Below, in pieces: positions 26,980 to 34,724 of a stretch of DNA of 64,000 nt (position 1 is its first letter; the number at the start of each line of letters is the position of its first letter). A program made the translations under genes and the position numbers. Origin of the DNA: Mycolicibacterium wolinskyi (GTDB lineage Bacteria > Actinomycetota > Actinomycetes > Mycobacteriales > Mycobacteriaceae); assembly GCF_002101965.1 (NCBI RefSeq), contig NZ_LQQA01000012.1, forward strand, positions 62,001 through 126,000. The letters are read 5' to 3'. Under the pieces are notes generated by a model. That model made no database searches. It was not told where the DNA came from and saw nothing but the letters and a program-made list of their open reading frames with translations.

Positions 26980-27453
26980 ATGGTGGGCGGCATGGCGAAC
27001 AGTCGAGTTTCGAAGGCGGCACGTAAGGCGGCTCGCGAGGCGGCAGCGGCGGCGCAAGAAGAGCAGGCTCGGCGACAGAAGGCGAACGTCGAGGATCTGG
27101 CGAGGTTCTTTACGGCCAAGCAACGCGTCGACGATGTCGACGACTGGCTGGCCGAAAGGGTCGAGGAGCTGAAGGTGCGCGCAGCGCAGCGCCGCGACGA
27201 AGAGCGCACCGCGTGCGGTGTCGCGCTGAAGGCGATGCAGGACCGCGGCGAAAGTGTCCGCGAGATCGCGCGCTTGGCCGGCGTCGGCGAAAAGATGGTG
27301 CGCGAGCTGATCAAGTTGGCGGTCGATCCGGCCGCGGAGCCGGCCCCGCCGGCGCAGCAAGACGGCCAGACAGAAGCCGCGCCGGTCGAGGACGCGAGGC
27401 CGCAGGCCGACGCGGACGAGACGAGCGGCTTCGAGGTGCGCGCGGCCGGTTGA
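26980..27453 (+). CDS. Coiled-coil/HTH protein, possible relaxosome accessory
   Basis: 157 residues (ATG 26980; ATG 26992 also possible). A basic Ala-rich helix (SRVSKAARKAAREAAAAAQE) leads into charged helices and an HTH-like stretch ESVREIARLAGVGEKMVREL, then an acidic disordered tail. Its place beside the candidate oriT, divergent from the relaxase, fits an oriT-binding accessory protein. Family not recognised. Confidence 0.55.
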   Translation: MVGGMANSRVSKAARKAAREAAAAAQEEQARRQKANVEDLARFFTAKQRVDDVDDWLAERVEELKVRAAQRRDEERTACGVALKAMQDRGESVREIARLAGVGEKMVRELIKLAVDPAAEPAPPAQQDGQTEAAPVEDARPQADADETSGFEVRAAG

Positions 27454-27568
27454 CCGCACATGTCGGTGGTGACCCTCACAATGGTGGGCGCACAAGTCGG
27501 TTTCGCGCCGCCGGGCTCGTTTCGGGACGAACCGGGTTTCGGTCGGCGCGTTAGGGTGACAGGAGACC

Positions 27569-28105
27569 GTGACCGCCGTGGGGGTTTCGCAACCACTACG
27601 CCTGGTGGTGAATCCGAAGATTCACGCCGCCGAATTGCGGCGGTTCGAATCGGAGATCGTGCGCGGCCCGGGCCCCGAAGATTGCGCCATCTGGACCGGC
27701 GCGATCGGCGGCGACGGCTACCCGAGATTTTGGGTGCGCCGCGACGGCGGCGACCGGATCATGCTGCGAGGCAACCGCTACGCCTTGGCCGCAGCGCGGC
27801 CAGGAGTGCCACTCGAACCATGGGAACGCGCACTGCACGGCTGCGACAACCCGGTGTGCGTACGGGTGAGCACGCCCGGTGAGGTCGGCCTGCTGCATCT
27901 GGTGACGGGTTCACAGCGAGACAACATGCAAATGATGGGCCGGTCCCGGCGAGGCGGCGGCAGAACGATAGTTCGCCGCGGCGAGCACGGCGTGGCCGAC
28001 CGGCGAGCGCGCGCGGTAGCGCTGCGCGAAGCGGTGCGGCACGGCTGGGACGCGGAAGCGGTCGCGGCCGCGCTGCTGGGATCACCCGAACCGACGCTGT
28101 GGTGA
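27569..28105 (+). CDS. HNH-type endonuclease (His-Me finger)
   Basis: 178 residues; GTG start with AGGAG 5 nt upstream. HGCDNPVC at ~90-97, then HLVTGSQRDNMQMMGRSRRG at ~110-129, follow the HNH pattern of small homing-type nucleases (C-D-N-P-x-C, H-L, D-N-M). C-terminal residues form a short basic DNA-contacting part. It could be a selfish nuclease or one involved in DNA processing during transfer. Confidence 0.7.
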   Translation: MTAVGVSQPLRLVVNPKIHAAELRRFESEIVRGPGPEDCAIWTGAIGGDGYPRFWVRRDGGDRIMLRGNRYALAAARPGVPLEPWERALHGCDNPVCVRVSTPGEVGLLHLVTGSQRDNMQMMGRSRRGGGRTIVRRGEHGVADRRARAVALREAVRHGWDAEAVAAALLGSPEPTLW

Positions 28106-28247
28106 GACCGCGGGCGCGCGGCGCAGGCGAGACGCCGGCCGAAGGCCTGGCGGAGCCGCGGCGCGCAGCCCGCCACCGGCCCGGAAGTCGAACATCGACA
28201 ACGGTCGACATCTGCGCGCGACGGCCGCGGGGCCGCGGCGCGTGATG

Positions 28248-28286
28248 GTTCCGGGCCCGACCCGAGTGGCGAGCCGGGCCCGGAAC
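28248..28286. terminator. Bidirectional terminator between convergent genes
   Basis: GTTCCGGGCCCG at 28248-28259 pairs perfectly with 28275-28286 around a 15-nt loop (ACCCGAGTGGCGAGC). It lies between the HNH gene and the last gene of the leftward array, 14 bp from the stop codon of the latter. The loop resembles the loops of the palindromes upstream of the array genes, but the promoter arms are absent. Confidence 0.65.
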
Positions 28287-28299
28287 ACTGAGCCGATCA

Positions 28300-28857
28300 T
28301 CAAGCAACACTTGCCGCCTGGGACTCGACGGTGACGGCGTGCCGTGTGGCGGCGTCGATGTCGACGTTGGCGAGCAGCACGTGCAGCCCGCGTGCGGGCG
28401 ACCAGGAGCTCAGCGACCAGTGCGTGTTGTGCGGGTCGCGACCGGCGACCCAGTCGTGGTTGAGGAAGTACTCGGCGGACCCGGCGGCGGTGAACCCGAT
28501 GCGGTTGCGCGGCGCCGCCGCGGGCTGGCCGGCGTTGGTGGTGCTGCGCTGCCACCAGTGCGCGGGCGGCGTGATGGCCCGCTTCCAGAGCAGGCCGCCG
28601 CTGCGGAACTGCGCGATGTGGGAGTCGATGACGCCGCCGTCGATTGGGGTGGAGGCGACCGCGGATGCGAGCACGTGGGTGGCGTCGTCGCGGGCGACGA
28701 TGAGCACGTCGTGCTGGCCGTCGCGCAGGCGATGGCGGGCGGTGGTGATGAGGCCGGCCTGGGGGCTGGCGATGCGGCGGGTGCCGAAGGCCCGGAGTTC
28801 GACGTTGTCGATGGCGAGCGCTTGGAGTTGGGCGGCGAGCCGGTAGGTGTGCGACAT
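28300..28857 (-). CDS. Hypothetical protein, unit A of the leading-region array
   Basis: 185 residues; ACGGAG ribosome site 9 nt before ATG. Beta-rich N-terminal half (DVLIVARDDATHVLASAVAS), a Trp-rich centre (LLWKRAITPPAHWWQRS) and a C-terminal segment (YFLNHDWVAGRDPHNTHWSL). No family recognised. It is the gene closest to the relaxase, so in the leading-region model the first unit to enter the recipient. Preceded by palindrome A. Confidence 0.65.
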   Translation of the reverse strand: MSHTYRLAAQLQALAIDNVELRAFGTRRIASPQAGLITTARHRLRDGQHDVLIVARDDATHVLASAVASTPIDGGVIDSHIAQFRSGGLLWKRAITPPAHWWQRSTTNAGQPAAAPRNRIGFTAAGSAEYFLNHDWVAGRDPHNTHWSLSSWSPARGLHVLLANVDIDAATRHAVTVESQAASVA

Positions 28858-28889
28858 GGTTTTTCTCCGTTCTGGTCGGGAGTGGTTGC

Positions 28890-29094
28890 GCCGGTTGGCG
28901 TGTGGATCAGGGGGACCGGCAGGGTGGCGCGGTCAAACCCCGAAGAGCGCGCGGTGGTGGTAGCCGGGGTTTCGGCCCGCGAGCGGCAGCGAGCTCGATA
29001 GGGCCGAAACGGTCACTCGGCCGGCGGACACCAGCGCGCGCGTGGGTTGACCGTGACGGGCCCCGGCCGGTCAGACTGAGCCACGCTGACAGGC
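28890..29094 (-). promoter_or_regulatory. Palindrome A: putative single-strand promoter
   Basis: 205-nt imperfect palindrome. Apical stem 28969-28978/29001-29010 (GTTTCGGCCC) with a 22-nt loop. -35 stem 28931-28940/29044-29052 holds TTGACC at 29047. The stem GACCGG 28914-28919 with CCGGTC 29067-29072 borders a bubble containing the -10 CAGACT (29072-29077; 19-nt spacer). Base stems pair GTTGGCGTG with CACGCTGAC. In duplex DNA the boxes point right; on folded plus strand they point left into the gene at 28857. Confidence 0.65.
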
Positions 29095-29193
29095 AAAAGA
29101 AGGTGAGCAGGCACCCAACCCAAAAGCCCGCCGGAGGCGGGCTATCTGGCGGACGCACCTAGTGCGCCGCCACGAGCACACCGGAAGACAAAA

Positions 29194-29229
29194 GAGCCCG
29201 GCCAACCCCGCGCGGGGCCGGCCGGGCTC
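29194..29229 (-). terminator. Intrinsic terminator of unit B
   Basis: GAGCCCGGCC pairs with GGCCGGGCTC around an inner CCCCGCGCGGGG hairpin and is followed, in the minus direction, by TTTTGTCTTCC. A second hairpin (29125-29143, AGCCCGCC/GGCGGGCT with TTTT after it) follows before palindrome A. Confidence 0.8.
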
Positions 29230-29237
29230 GGTGGGCG

Positions 29238-29588
29238 TTAGTTCGCGATCGCGGCGGCGAGTTGGTCGGCGGGGATGGGGTTCCATCCGCTGCTGGCGCA
29301 CGCCCAGGCGGTCTGACCGATCTGGACGACGTCGCCGACGGAGAGACTGCGGTGTCCGGTGAGGTGATATTGCTGGGCCCACATCGTGGTGGGCTCATCG
29401 ATGTTGAGTTCTTCGAAGATGGTTTCGAGGGCGGCCATGACGGCGGTGCGGCCCGGTCGGGTGTTCTCGGGTACCGGCATGTGGAAGTGGATGACGGGGT
29501 GCAGCTGGGCGGGGGCGTGGCGGTTGAAGCCGAGGGTGCTCAGGAGCGCGGTGTTGAGGTACACGGTGGTGGGGATCTGTGTGGTCAT
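29238..29588 (-). CDS. Hypothetical protein, unit B
   Basis: 116 residues; ATG 29588 with ACGGAG upstream. Text such as QLHPVIHFHMPVPENT, then MAALETIFEELNIDEPTTMW and LSVGDVVQIGQTAWACAS, suggests a compact alpha-beta protein. No family recognised. Single-gene unit between palindrome B and a strong terminator. Confidence 0.65.
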   Translation of the reverse strand: MTTQIPTTVYLNTALLSTLGFNRHAPAQLHPVIHFHMPVPENTRPGRTAVMAALETIFEELNIDEPTTMWAQQYHLTGHRSLSVGDVVQIGQTAWACASSGWNPIPADQLAAAIAN

Positions 29589-29621
29589 GGTTGTGCTCCG
29601 TTCGGTGTGGTGACTGGTTGC

Positions 29622-29829
29622 GCCGGTCAGCGCTGGGGGTGCGATCAATCGGCTGGGTGGCGATGTCAACCCCGAAGAGCGCGGGATGGTGGTAGCCGGG
29701 GTTTCGGCCCGCGAGCGGCAGCGAGCTTGATAGGGCCGAAACGGTCACTCGGCCGGCGGACACCAGCCCGGGCGTGGGTTGACCTCGACGGGCCCCGGCC
29801 CGATTACGCTGAGCGCCCCTGCTGACGGC
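29622..29829 (-). promoter_or_regulatory. Palindrome B: putative single-strand promoter
   Basis: Apical stem 29701-29710/29733-29742, 22-nt loop. -35 stem GTCAACCC 29665-29672 with GGGTTGAC 29776-29783; TTGACC at 29779. AATCGG 29647-29652 pairs with CCGATT 29800-29805 and the -10 TACGCT (29805-29810, 20-nt spacer) starts where that stem opens. GGGGTGC/GCGCCCC and GTCAGC/GCTGAC close the base. Gene start 113 nt from the apical stem. Confidence 0.65.
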
Positions 29830-30002
29830 TAAAAAGGTGAGTAGCTACGGACTTTCGGGCCACCGCAGGTGGCCATCTGCCGGGCGCACCTCGTGCGCCG
29901 GCACGACCCCAACCGGAAGACGACAATGGCCCGGCGCAACCGGTGCTGGGGGTCGAGCTGCCCCGCCGGCTGTGGGAGCTGGCGGGGCGTGCTCATGGGC
30001 GG

Positions 30003-30323
30003 CTAGTCGAGTGTGTAGCCGGCGTCCTCAAGTGCCTCGGTGGCGGTGAGGATGCCGCGTCCTCCTCCGACGTCGTCGGCGTCGTAGAGCAGGCCTTCGC
30101 CTTCCAGTCCGAAGATGAGGGTTTCGGGACCGAAGTCGGTTTGTTGTCCGCTGCGGTCGGTGCTGGATACGACCACGGTGGTGTATCCGCGCAGCGGCGG
30201 GGTGAGCAGGTAGAGGTCGGCCTGGCCGAAAAAGTCGACGACCGTGCCGTCTGACTTGCGGTGCACGAGGTTGCGGGCATCGCCCAGGTGGCGGGCACGG
30301 CCGGTGGCGGTGTTGATGGACAT
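30003..30323 (-). CDS. Hypothetical protein, unit C
   Basis: 106 residues from ATG 30323. Beta-rich and acidic: GTVVDFFGQADLYLLTPPLR, TTVVVSSTDRSGQ, TLIFGLEGEGLLYDADDVGG and a C-terminal helix TATEALEDAGYTLD. No family recognised. Downstream (29952-29989) GCCCCGCC/GGCGGGGC forms a hairpin. Confidence 0.65.
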   Translation of the reverse strand: MSINTATGRARHLGDARNLVHRKSDGTVVDFFGQADLYLLTPPLRGYTTVVVSSTDRSGQQTDFGPETLIFGLEGEGLLYDADDVGGGRGILTATEALEDAGYTLD

Positions 30324-30347
30324 GGTCTCCCCTTTCGGTTGTGCGCT

Positions 30348-30555
30348 GCCGGTCAGCGCTGGGGTGCGGTCGAATCGGTTGAGGGTGGGCTGTCAACCCC
30401 GTAGAGCGCGGGATGGTGGGAGCCGGGGTTTCGGCCTGCGAGCGGCAGCGAGCTTGGTAGGGCCGAAACGGTCACTCGGCCGGCGGACACCAGCCCGGGC
30501 GTGGGTTGACAGGTCGGGCCCCCGGCCGATTAGGCTGCGCGCCCCTGCTGACGGC
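30348..30555 (-). promoter_or_regulatory. Palindrome C: putative single-strand promoter (best consensus boxes)
   Basis: Apical stem 30428-30437/30460-30469, 22-nt loop. -35 stem CTGTCAACCC with GGGTTGACAG (10 bp) carries a perfect TTGACA at 30506-30511; the -10 TAGGCT is at 30531-30536 after 19 nt, at the mouth of the AATCGG/CCGATT stem. Below the bubble GGGGTGCG pairs with CGCGCCCC, then GTCAGC with GCTGAC. On folded plus strand, RNA would begin about 30-40 nt before the ATG at 30323. Confidence 0.7.
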
Positions 30556-30658
30556 AATAAGGTGAGTGGGCTGTCAACTCGAAAGTCCGCCGCAGGCGGG
30601 CTATTCGGCGGTCGCACCTAGTGCGCCGGCCGCCACCACGACCGCGGGATCAAAAGAA

Positions 30659-30700
30659 GAGCCCGACCAGGCACCTCGCGGGGAGGGCCCGGCCGGGCTC
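30659..30700 (-). terminator. Intrinsic terminator of unit D
   Basis: GAGCCCGACC (30659-30668) pairs with GGCCGGGCTC (30691-30700), allowing G-T pairs, 5 bp after the last gene of the unit; followed in the minus direction by TTCTTTTGATC. Confidence 0.75.
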
Positions 30701-30705
30701 GATGG

Positions 30706-30957
30706 CTAGATGTTGTTTTCGCGGATGGGGTGTGCGATCGCGTAGGCGGCGCGGACGTTGCGCAGGCTGTCGTTGATGAAGCTGGTGACGTCGGCGCCTT
30801 GGGGCCCTTCGACGTAGGCGCTGTCGTTGATGGTCTTGTGGGTGAGCACTGTGATGGATCGAGCGGCTCGGTAGAGCGCGGTGAGCGCTGTGTCGAGGGC
30901 TTCGTCGAGGGCCATCTGGTGGGTCGTGATGGCGAGCTGGCGTTCGGTGGGGGACAT
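30706..30957 (-). CDS. Small hypothetical protein, third gene of unit D
   Basis: 83 residues. Mostly helical (LAITTHQMALDEALDTALTA), ending EGPQGADVTSFINDSLRNVR and AAYAIAHPI. The C-terminal half is clearly related to the protein at 39125-39406 (EGRDGRDVAQFLDDGIRIGR and AAYAVVHTI), so the array contains a duplicated gene family. Function unknown. Confidence 0.6.
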   Translation of the reverse strand: MSPTERQLAITTHQMALDEALDTALTALYRAARSITVLTHKTINDSAYVEGPQGADVTSFINDSLRNVRAAYAIAHPIRENNI

Positions 30958-31025
30958 GGTGTTTCTCCGTTTCGGTGTGGTGGGCCCGCGCCGGGTTGGG
31001 GTCGGCGCGGGCCCGGGATGGTTGG

Positions 31026-31331
31026 TTAGTCGAGGCCGGCGTTGTGGATGTGCTGGCGGATGAGGTCGAGGTCGATGGTGTTGTCGCTGCGGCGTGCCCA
31101 GTGCTGCCAGCCATCGAGGGCGGCGGCGATGTCGTCGTAGGAGACGTCGGGGCGGCTGATGGGCAGGGTGTCGCCGTGGTCAGCGCGGGAGGCGGCGGCG
31201 ATGACGGCGATGAGTTGACCGGTGATGGCACCGGAGGCCGCCTGGTTCTCGTGGCGGAATCGCAGCTGGCGGGGCCGGTCGTAGTCCGTGGGGTCGACGA
31301 AGTTCCATGCGAGGGCGAAGTCGATGTCCAT
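31026..31331 (-). CDS. Hypothetical protein, second gene of unit D
   Basis: 101 residues from ATG 31331. FALAWNFVDPTDYDRPRQLR, then a helix SGAITGQLIAVIAAASRADH and a C-terminal ALDGWQHWARRSDNTIDLDL. No family recognised. Gaps of 46 and 68 bp to its neighbours suggest one transcript from palindrome D. Confidence 0.6.
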   Translation of the reverse strand: MDIDFALAWNFVDPTDYDRPRQLRFRHENQAASGAITGQLIAVIAAASRADHGDTLPISRPDVSYDDIAAALDGWQHWARRSDNTIDLDLIRQHIHNAGLD

Positions 31332-31377
31332 TGGTGGTGCCTTTCTTGGGGTTTGGTGTGATCGGTGACGGGGTGGG

Positions 31378-31635
31378 TCAGAGCGGGTGGACGGTGAAGA
31401 TGACGCCGTGCCCGGGGATGGGGGCGGTGCTGGCGGTGATGCGGTACCAGCCGCCGAAGTGCGGGTGGTGCTGGGGAATGAGTGCGGCGAGGTCGGTGTG
31501 GTCGACGCAGAAGCGTTCGTGCTCGACGGTGTCGGCGATGATGTCGGCGTCGTGGTGGCAGTGCAGGACGCCGCAGGTGTGGGCGCCGGTGACGTGCCAG
31601 GTCTGGGTGTCGGTTTCGACGATGGTTTTCGACAT
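31378..31635 (-). CDS. Cys/His-rich small protein, first gene of unit D
   Basis: 85 residues. HTCGVLHCHHDAD and later HERFCVDHTDL give a C-x4-C-x-H and C-x2-H set suited to zinc binding; the C-terminal half is beta-rich (GWYRITASTAPIPGHGVIFT). No family recognised. The start lies 113 nt from the apical stem of palindrome D. Confidence 0.6.
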   Translation of the reverse strand: MSKTIVETDTQTWHVTGAHTCGVLHCHHDADIIADTVEHERFCVDHTDLAALIPQHHPHFGGWYRITASTAPIPGHGVIFTVHPL

Positions 31636-31668
31636 GGTTTTTTCTCCGTTCTGGTCGGGAGTGGTTGC

Positions 31669-31873
31669 GCCGGTTGGCGTGTGGATCAGGGGGACCGGCA
31701 GGGTGGCGCGGTCAATCCCCGAAGAGCGCGCGGTGGTGGGAGCCGGGGTTTCGGCCCGCGAGCGGCAGCGAGCTTGATAGGGCCGAAACGGTCACTCGGC
31801 CGGCGGACACCAGCGCGCGCGTGGGTTGACCGTGACGGGCCCCGGCCGGTCAGACTGAGCCACGCTGACAGGC
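31669..31873 (-). promoter_or_regulatory. Palindrome D: putative single-strand promoter
   Basis: Nearly identical to A and H. Apical stem 31748-31757/31780-31789, 22-nt loop; TTGACC at 31826-31831; -10 CAGACT at 31851-31856 (19-nt spacer). The left -35 arm reads GGTCAATCCC, which still pairs through a G-T wobble. Confidence 0.65.
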
Positions 31874-32031
31874 AAAAGAAGGTGAGCAGGCACCCAACCC
31901 AAAAGCCCGCCGGAGGCGGGCTATCTGGCGGACGCACCTAGTGCGCCGCCACGAGCACACCGGAAGACAGAAGGGCCCGGCCAACCCCGCACCGCAGGCG
32001 GGACTGACCGGGACTGATCTGGTGGGGATGG

Positions 32032-32253
32032 TCAGGGGCGGTTGCAGTCTCGGCATCCGCACGCAGGTTCGGGGCTGTAGGGAATGAGCACGGTGACTTG
32101 CGATCGCGGTACCCAGATGTCTGGTTTGTGGCCGAAGTCGAGGAGTACGTCGTCGTGGCCGATTTCGGCGATGGTGGCGGTCGGCGGGTTACTGGGGCCG
32201 AAACGGCCGCTGGCGTTGGGGATGTGGTACTGGACGATGTCGCGGCGCTTCAT
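32032..32253 (-). CDS. Small Cys-tailed protein, second gene of unit E
   Basis: 73 residues. A beta-rich body (TIAEIGHDDVLLDFGHKPDI, then VPRSQVTVLIPY) ends in ACGCRDCNRP, a C-x-C-x2-C tail suggestive of metal or redox chemistry. No family recognised. Confidence 0.55.
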   Translation of the reverse strand: MKRRDIVQYHIPNASGRFGPSNPPTATIAEIGHDDVLLDFGHKPDIWVPRSQVTVLIPYSPEPACGCRDCNRP

Positions 32254-32331
32254 GGGGTACTCCGTTTCTCGTGGTGGTGGGCCCGCGCCGCGGGCTGTGT
32301 CGGCGCGGGCCCTGAGTGGGTGTGCTGGGTG

Positions 32332-32772
32332 TTATGCGGCGTGGAGGAGCTCGGTGAGGGCGTCGTCGATGTCGGTGTGGCTGGTGGGCTGGGCGATGTC
32401 GACGGTGAGGGTCCAGGTGTCGGTTCCGGGCTGGGCGGTGAGGGTGTAGGTGTGGCCTTCGACGGTGGTGCGGAAGCTCCAGGTGTCCACGGCGTGGAAG
32501 GTGTGTTCGCCGGCCCGGACGTGGACGATCCGGGTGACCGGGTCGGTGTCGAGGTCGGGGGCGGTGGCCTCGATGGCGACCATCTGTCCGTAGTCGTCGG
32601 CGGCGAGTAGGACGAGGTGGTGTCCGGTTTCGCGGGTGTAGTTGTGGACGGTGGTGAGCAGGATCGGCACGTAGTCGTGGAAGAGGATGCGGGTGATTCC
32701 GTACTGCTGGTGGCCGATTCGTTCGGCGGCTTCGTCGAGAAGTGCGAATGCGAGGTCGAATTCGTGGTCCAT
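32332..32772 (-). CDS. Hypothetical protein, first gene of unit E
   Basis: 146 residues from ATG 32772. Helical start (LAFALLDEAAERIGHQQYGI), then beta strands (HLVLLAADDYGQMVAIEATA and WSFRTTVEGHTYTLTAQPGT) and a C-terminal helix DIDDALTELLHAA. No family recognised. Preceded by palindrome E. Confidence 0.65.
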   Translation of the reverse strand: MDHEFDLAFALLDEAAERIGHQQYGITRILFHDYVPILLTTVHNYTRETGHHLVLLAADDYGQMVAIEATAPDLDTDPVTRIVHVRAGEHTFHAVDTWSFRTTVEGHTYTLTAQPGTDTWTLTVDIAQPTSHTDIDDALTELLHAA

Positions 32773-32805
32773 GGTTGTGGTCCGTTCTGTGTGGTGATTG
32801 GCTGC

Positions 32806-33011
32806 GCCGGTCAGCGCTGGGGTGCGGTCAATCGGCTGAGGGTGGGCTGTCAACCCCGAAGAGCCCGGGGGCGCTGCCGGCGGATTTGCGGCCCGCGAGC
32901 GGCAGCGAGCTTGATAGGGCCGCAAATGTCCTCCGCCGCCGGCAGTGGTCTCGGGCGTGGGTTGACAGGTCGGGCCCCCGGCCGATTAGGCTGCGCGCCC
33001 CTGCTGACGGC
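32806..33011 (-). promoter_or_regulatory. Palindrome E: putative single-strand promoter with compensated stem
   Basis: Apical stem is ATTTGCGGCCC 32884-32894 with GGGCCGCAAAT 32917-32927, i.e. an inserted G-C pair and an A-T pair replacing G-C relative to the other copies; the 22-nt loop is unchanged. GCCGGCGG and CCGCCGGC extend the middle stem. TTGACA at 32962-32967, TAGGCT at 32987-32992 (19 nt). Confidence 0.7.
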
Positions 33012-33115
33012 AAAAAGGTGAGTGGGCTGCCAACTCGAAAGCCCGCCGCAGGCGGGCTATTCGGCGGTCGCACCTAGTGCGCCGGCCGCCACCACAACGG
33101 CCGGATCAAAAGAAA

Positions 33116-33155
33116 AGCCCGACCAGGCACCTCGGTGTGAGGGCCCGGCCGGGCT
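33116..33155 (-). terminator. Intrinsic terminator of unit F
   Basis: AGCCCGACC pairs with GGCCGGGCT and is followed in the minus direction by TTTTCTTTTGATCC, 16 bp after the last gene of the unit. Confidence 0.75.
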
Positions 33156-33171
33156 CGCGGATTGTTGGTGG

Positions 33172-33525
33172 TTACGGCTCAGGGTGGCGGTTGTGGGTAC
33201 CGGGCACGTCGGCGCCGGGGTACTTGGCGGTGATGGCGTCCTTCTGTTCGTTGCTCAGGAAGGAGTACCAGTCGCCGCTGATCGGGTCGTAGAAGCGGTG
33301 ATCAGGCCGCTTGACGATGGCCCATCCGCGGCCGATGTTGTCGGATCCGGTGGAGACGATCCGAAAACCCTGGGACGCGACGGCATCTGCGAGTTTCTGT
33401 TCGGTCATCTCGCCAGTGACGGTGACCGGTGCGTAGATGAATCGGTTGGGGTCGTGGTCGTCCCAGTGGGTGACGACCTGGTGACGATCGCCGTCTTTGC
33501 AAATGGTAGTGGTGTAGTAGCACAC
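33172..33525 (-). CDS. Hypothetical protein, second gene of unit F
   Basis: 117 residues from GTG 33525 with AAGGAG 8 nt upstream. YYTTTICKDGDRHQVVTHWD, then VTVTGEMTEQKLADAVASQG and a basic, aromatic region (KRPDHRFYDPISGDWYSFLS). No family recognised. Confidence 0.6.
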   Translation of the reverse strand: MCYYTTTICKDGDRHQVVTHWDDHDPNRFIYAPVTVTGEMTEQKLADAVASQGFRIVSTGSDNIGRGWAIVKRPDHRFYDPISGDWYSFLSNEQKDAITAKYPGADVPGTHNRHPEP

Positions 33526-33623
33526 GATGGTCTCCTTGATGGTTGTTTGACTGTGCTGGTGTGGGTTTGGCGGTGCGCCCGGGGCCGCGGATTGCTCGGC
33601 ACGGCCCCGGGACACCGTTGGTT

Positions 33624-33890
33624 TCAGGGGTTGGCGATGATCGCTTCGGCATCGGCGAGGTAGTGCTCGGCGTGGCGGAGCTCGTCGGGTCTGGCGTCGC
33701 CGGCCAGGAGCACGGTGACGGCGTTGTCTCGGGCGGAGAGTGCGTACTGGTTGCGCCGGTGGGGATCGTCGATCGCCGCGTTGGCGGCGTGGATGTCGGA
33801 GCGGGCCTCTTCGAGGGTGGCGGCGGTGGCGATGCTGATGGGGTCGTGGTCGGTGGTGGCCCAGGGGTCGGTGATCTGGGTGGTGGTCAT
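33624..33890 (-). CDS. Small helical protein, first gene of unit F
   Basis: 88 residues from ATG 33890. Almost wholly helical and Ala-rich (TAATLEEARSDIHAANAAID, then ARDNAVTVLLAGDARPDELR and a last helix HYLADAEAIIA). No family recognised. Preceded by palindrome F at 113 nt. Confidence 0.6.
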   Translation of the reverse strand: MTTTQITDPWATTDHDPISIATAATLEEARSDIHAANAAIDDPHRRNQYALSARDNAVTVLLAGDARPDELRHAEHYLADAEAIIANP

Positions 33891-33923
33891 GGTTGTGCTC
33901 CGTTCGGTGTGGTGACTGATTGC

Positions 33924-34131
33924 GCCGGTCAGCGCTGGGGGTGCGGTCAATCGGCTGGGTGGCGATGTCAACCCCGAAGAGCGCGGGATGGTGGTAGCCG
34001 GGGTTTCGGCCCGCGAGCGGCAGCGAGCTTGATAGGGCCGAAACGGTCACTCGGCCGGCGGACACCAGCCCGGGCGTGGGTTGACCTCGACGGGCCCCGG
34101 CCCGATTACGCTGAGCGCCCCTGCTGACGGC
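33924..34131 (-). promoter_or_regulatory. Palindrome F: putative single-strand promoter
   Basis: Close copy of B. Apical stem 34003-34012/34035-34044, 22-nt loop; TTGACC 34081-34086; TACGCT 34107-34112 (20-nt spacer) opening from AATCGG/CCGATT. Confidence 0.65.
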
Positions 34132-34231
34132 TAAAAAGGTGAGTAGCTACGGACTTTCGGGCCACCGCAGGTGGCCATCTGCCGGCCGCACCTCGTGCGC
34201 CGGCACCACCCCAACCGCCGGATCAAAAGAA

Positions 34232-34271
34232 AGCCCGACCAGGCACCTCGCGGGGAGGGCCTGGCCGGGCT
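34232..34271 (-). terminator. Intrinsic terminator of unit G
   Basis: AGCCCGACC pairs with GGCCGGGCT and is followed in the minus direction by TTCTTTTGATCC, 15 bp after the stop codon. Confidence 0.75.
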
Positions 34272-34286
34272 CGGGGTCGACAATGG

Positions 34287-34637
34287 TCAGAACAGCAGGC
34301 CGATTCGCTCGGGGTGGTTGTGACACAGGCAGCCGCATCGCCACAGGAACATCGGCCGGTTGGACAGGAATACGCCGCCTTCGTGGCGAGCTCCGCGGCG
34401 GTGGTTGCATTGGTGGTGGCGGCCTTCGTGGCATGACTTGGTGGGCGCGTTTTGGGGCATCTCGACGATCACTGGTTTCTTGCGACGGCCGCGACCCAGG
34501 TCGTCGTGGTAGGTGATCCATTTGACGCCGTCGCGGGTGTCGACCTTGGCTTTGCGTTTGATGCAGTCGACTGGCTGAGGGTGTTTGGTACGTGGTTCCC
34601 AGAAGTCGTCTGGGTGAGGATGCACGTAGATGGTCAT
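34287..34637 (-). CDS. Cys/His-rich hypothetical protein, second gene of unit G
   Basis: 116 residues. Basic first half (CIKRKAKVDTRDGVKWITYH), then SCHEGRHHQCNHRRGARHEG and WRCGCLCHNH, giving a cluster of Cys and His typical of a small zinc-binding, possibly nucleic-acid-binding protein. No family recognised. Confidence 0.6.
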   Translation of the reverse strand: MTIYVHPHPDDFWEPRTKHPQPVDCIKRKAKVDTRDGVKWITYHDDLGRGRRKKPVIVEMPQNAPTKSCHEGRHHQCNHRRGARHEGGVFLSNRPMFLWRCGCLCHNHPERIGLLF

Positions 34638-34724
34638 CGGACGTTGTTCCCTTCGGGAGAGTGGTCGAGAGACGGTGGTGCCCGGCCAGCTGCTGATGGC
34701 TGGCCGGGCACGGGTCGGGCGGTG

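Noticed and set aside
20966..27022. Longer relaxase start at 27022
   Set aside because: The extra 91 residues are Pro-rich nonsense. The family begins MGLHKL-x2-GDGY, which is at 26749.
29047..29200. Rightward small non-coding RNA from the plus-strand boxes
   Set aside because: The boxes would drive RNAs that run into the terminator of the next unit. The flanking pairing into the left arm and the gene-ward geometry make the single-strand promoter reading simpler. RNA-seq would decide.
31686..31937. Repeated ~83-codon minus-strand frames inside each palindrome (also near 28907, 30393, 32828, 36418)
   Set aside because: They span terminator hairpins and promoter stems, lack a ribosome site, and change reading with compensatory stem changes. 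They exist because the palindromes are GC-rich and repeated.
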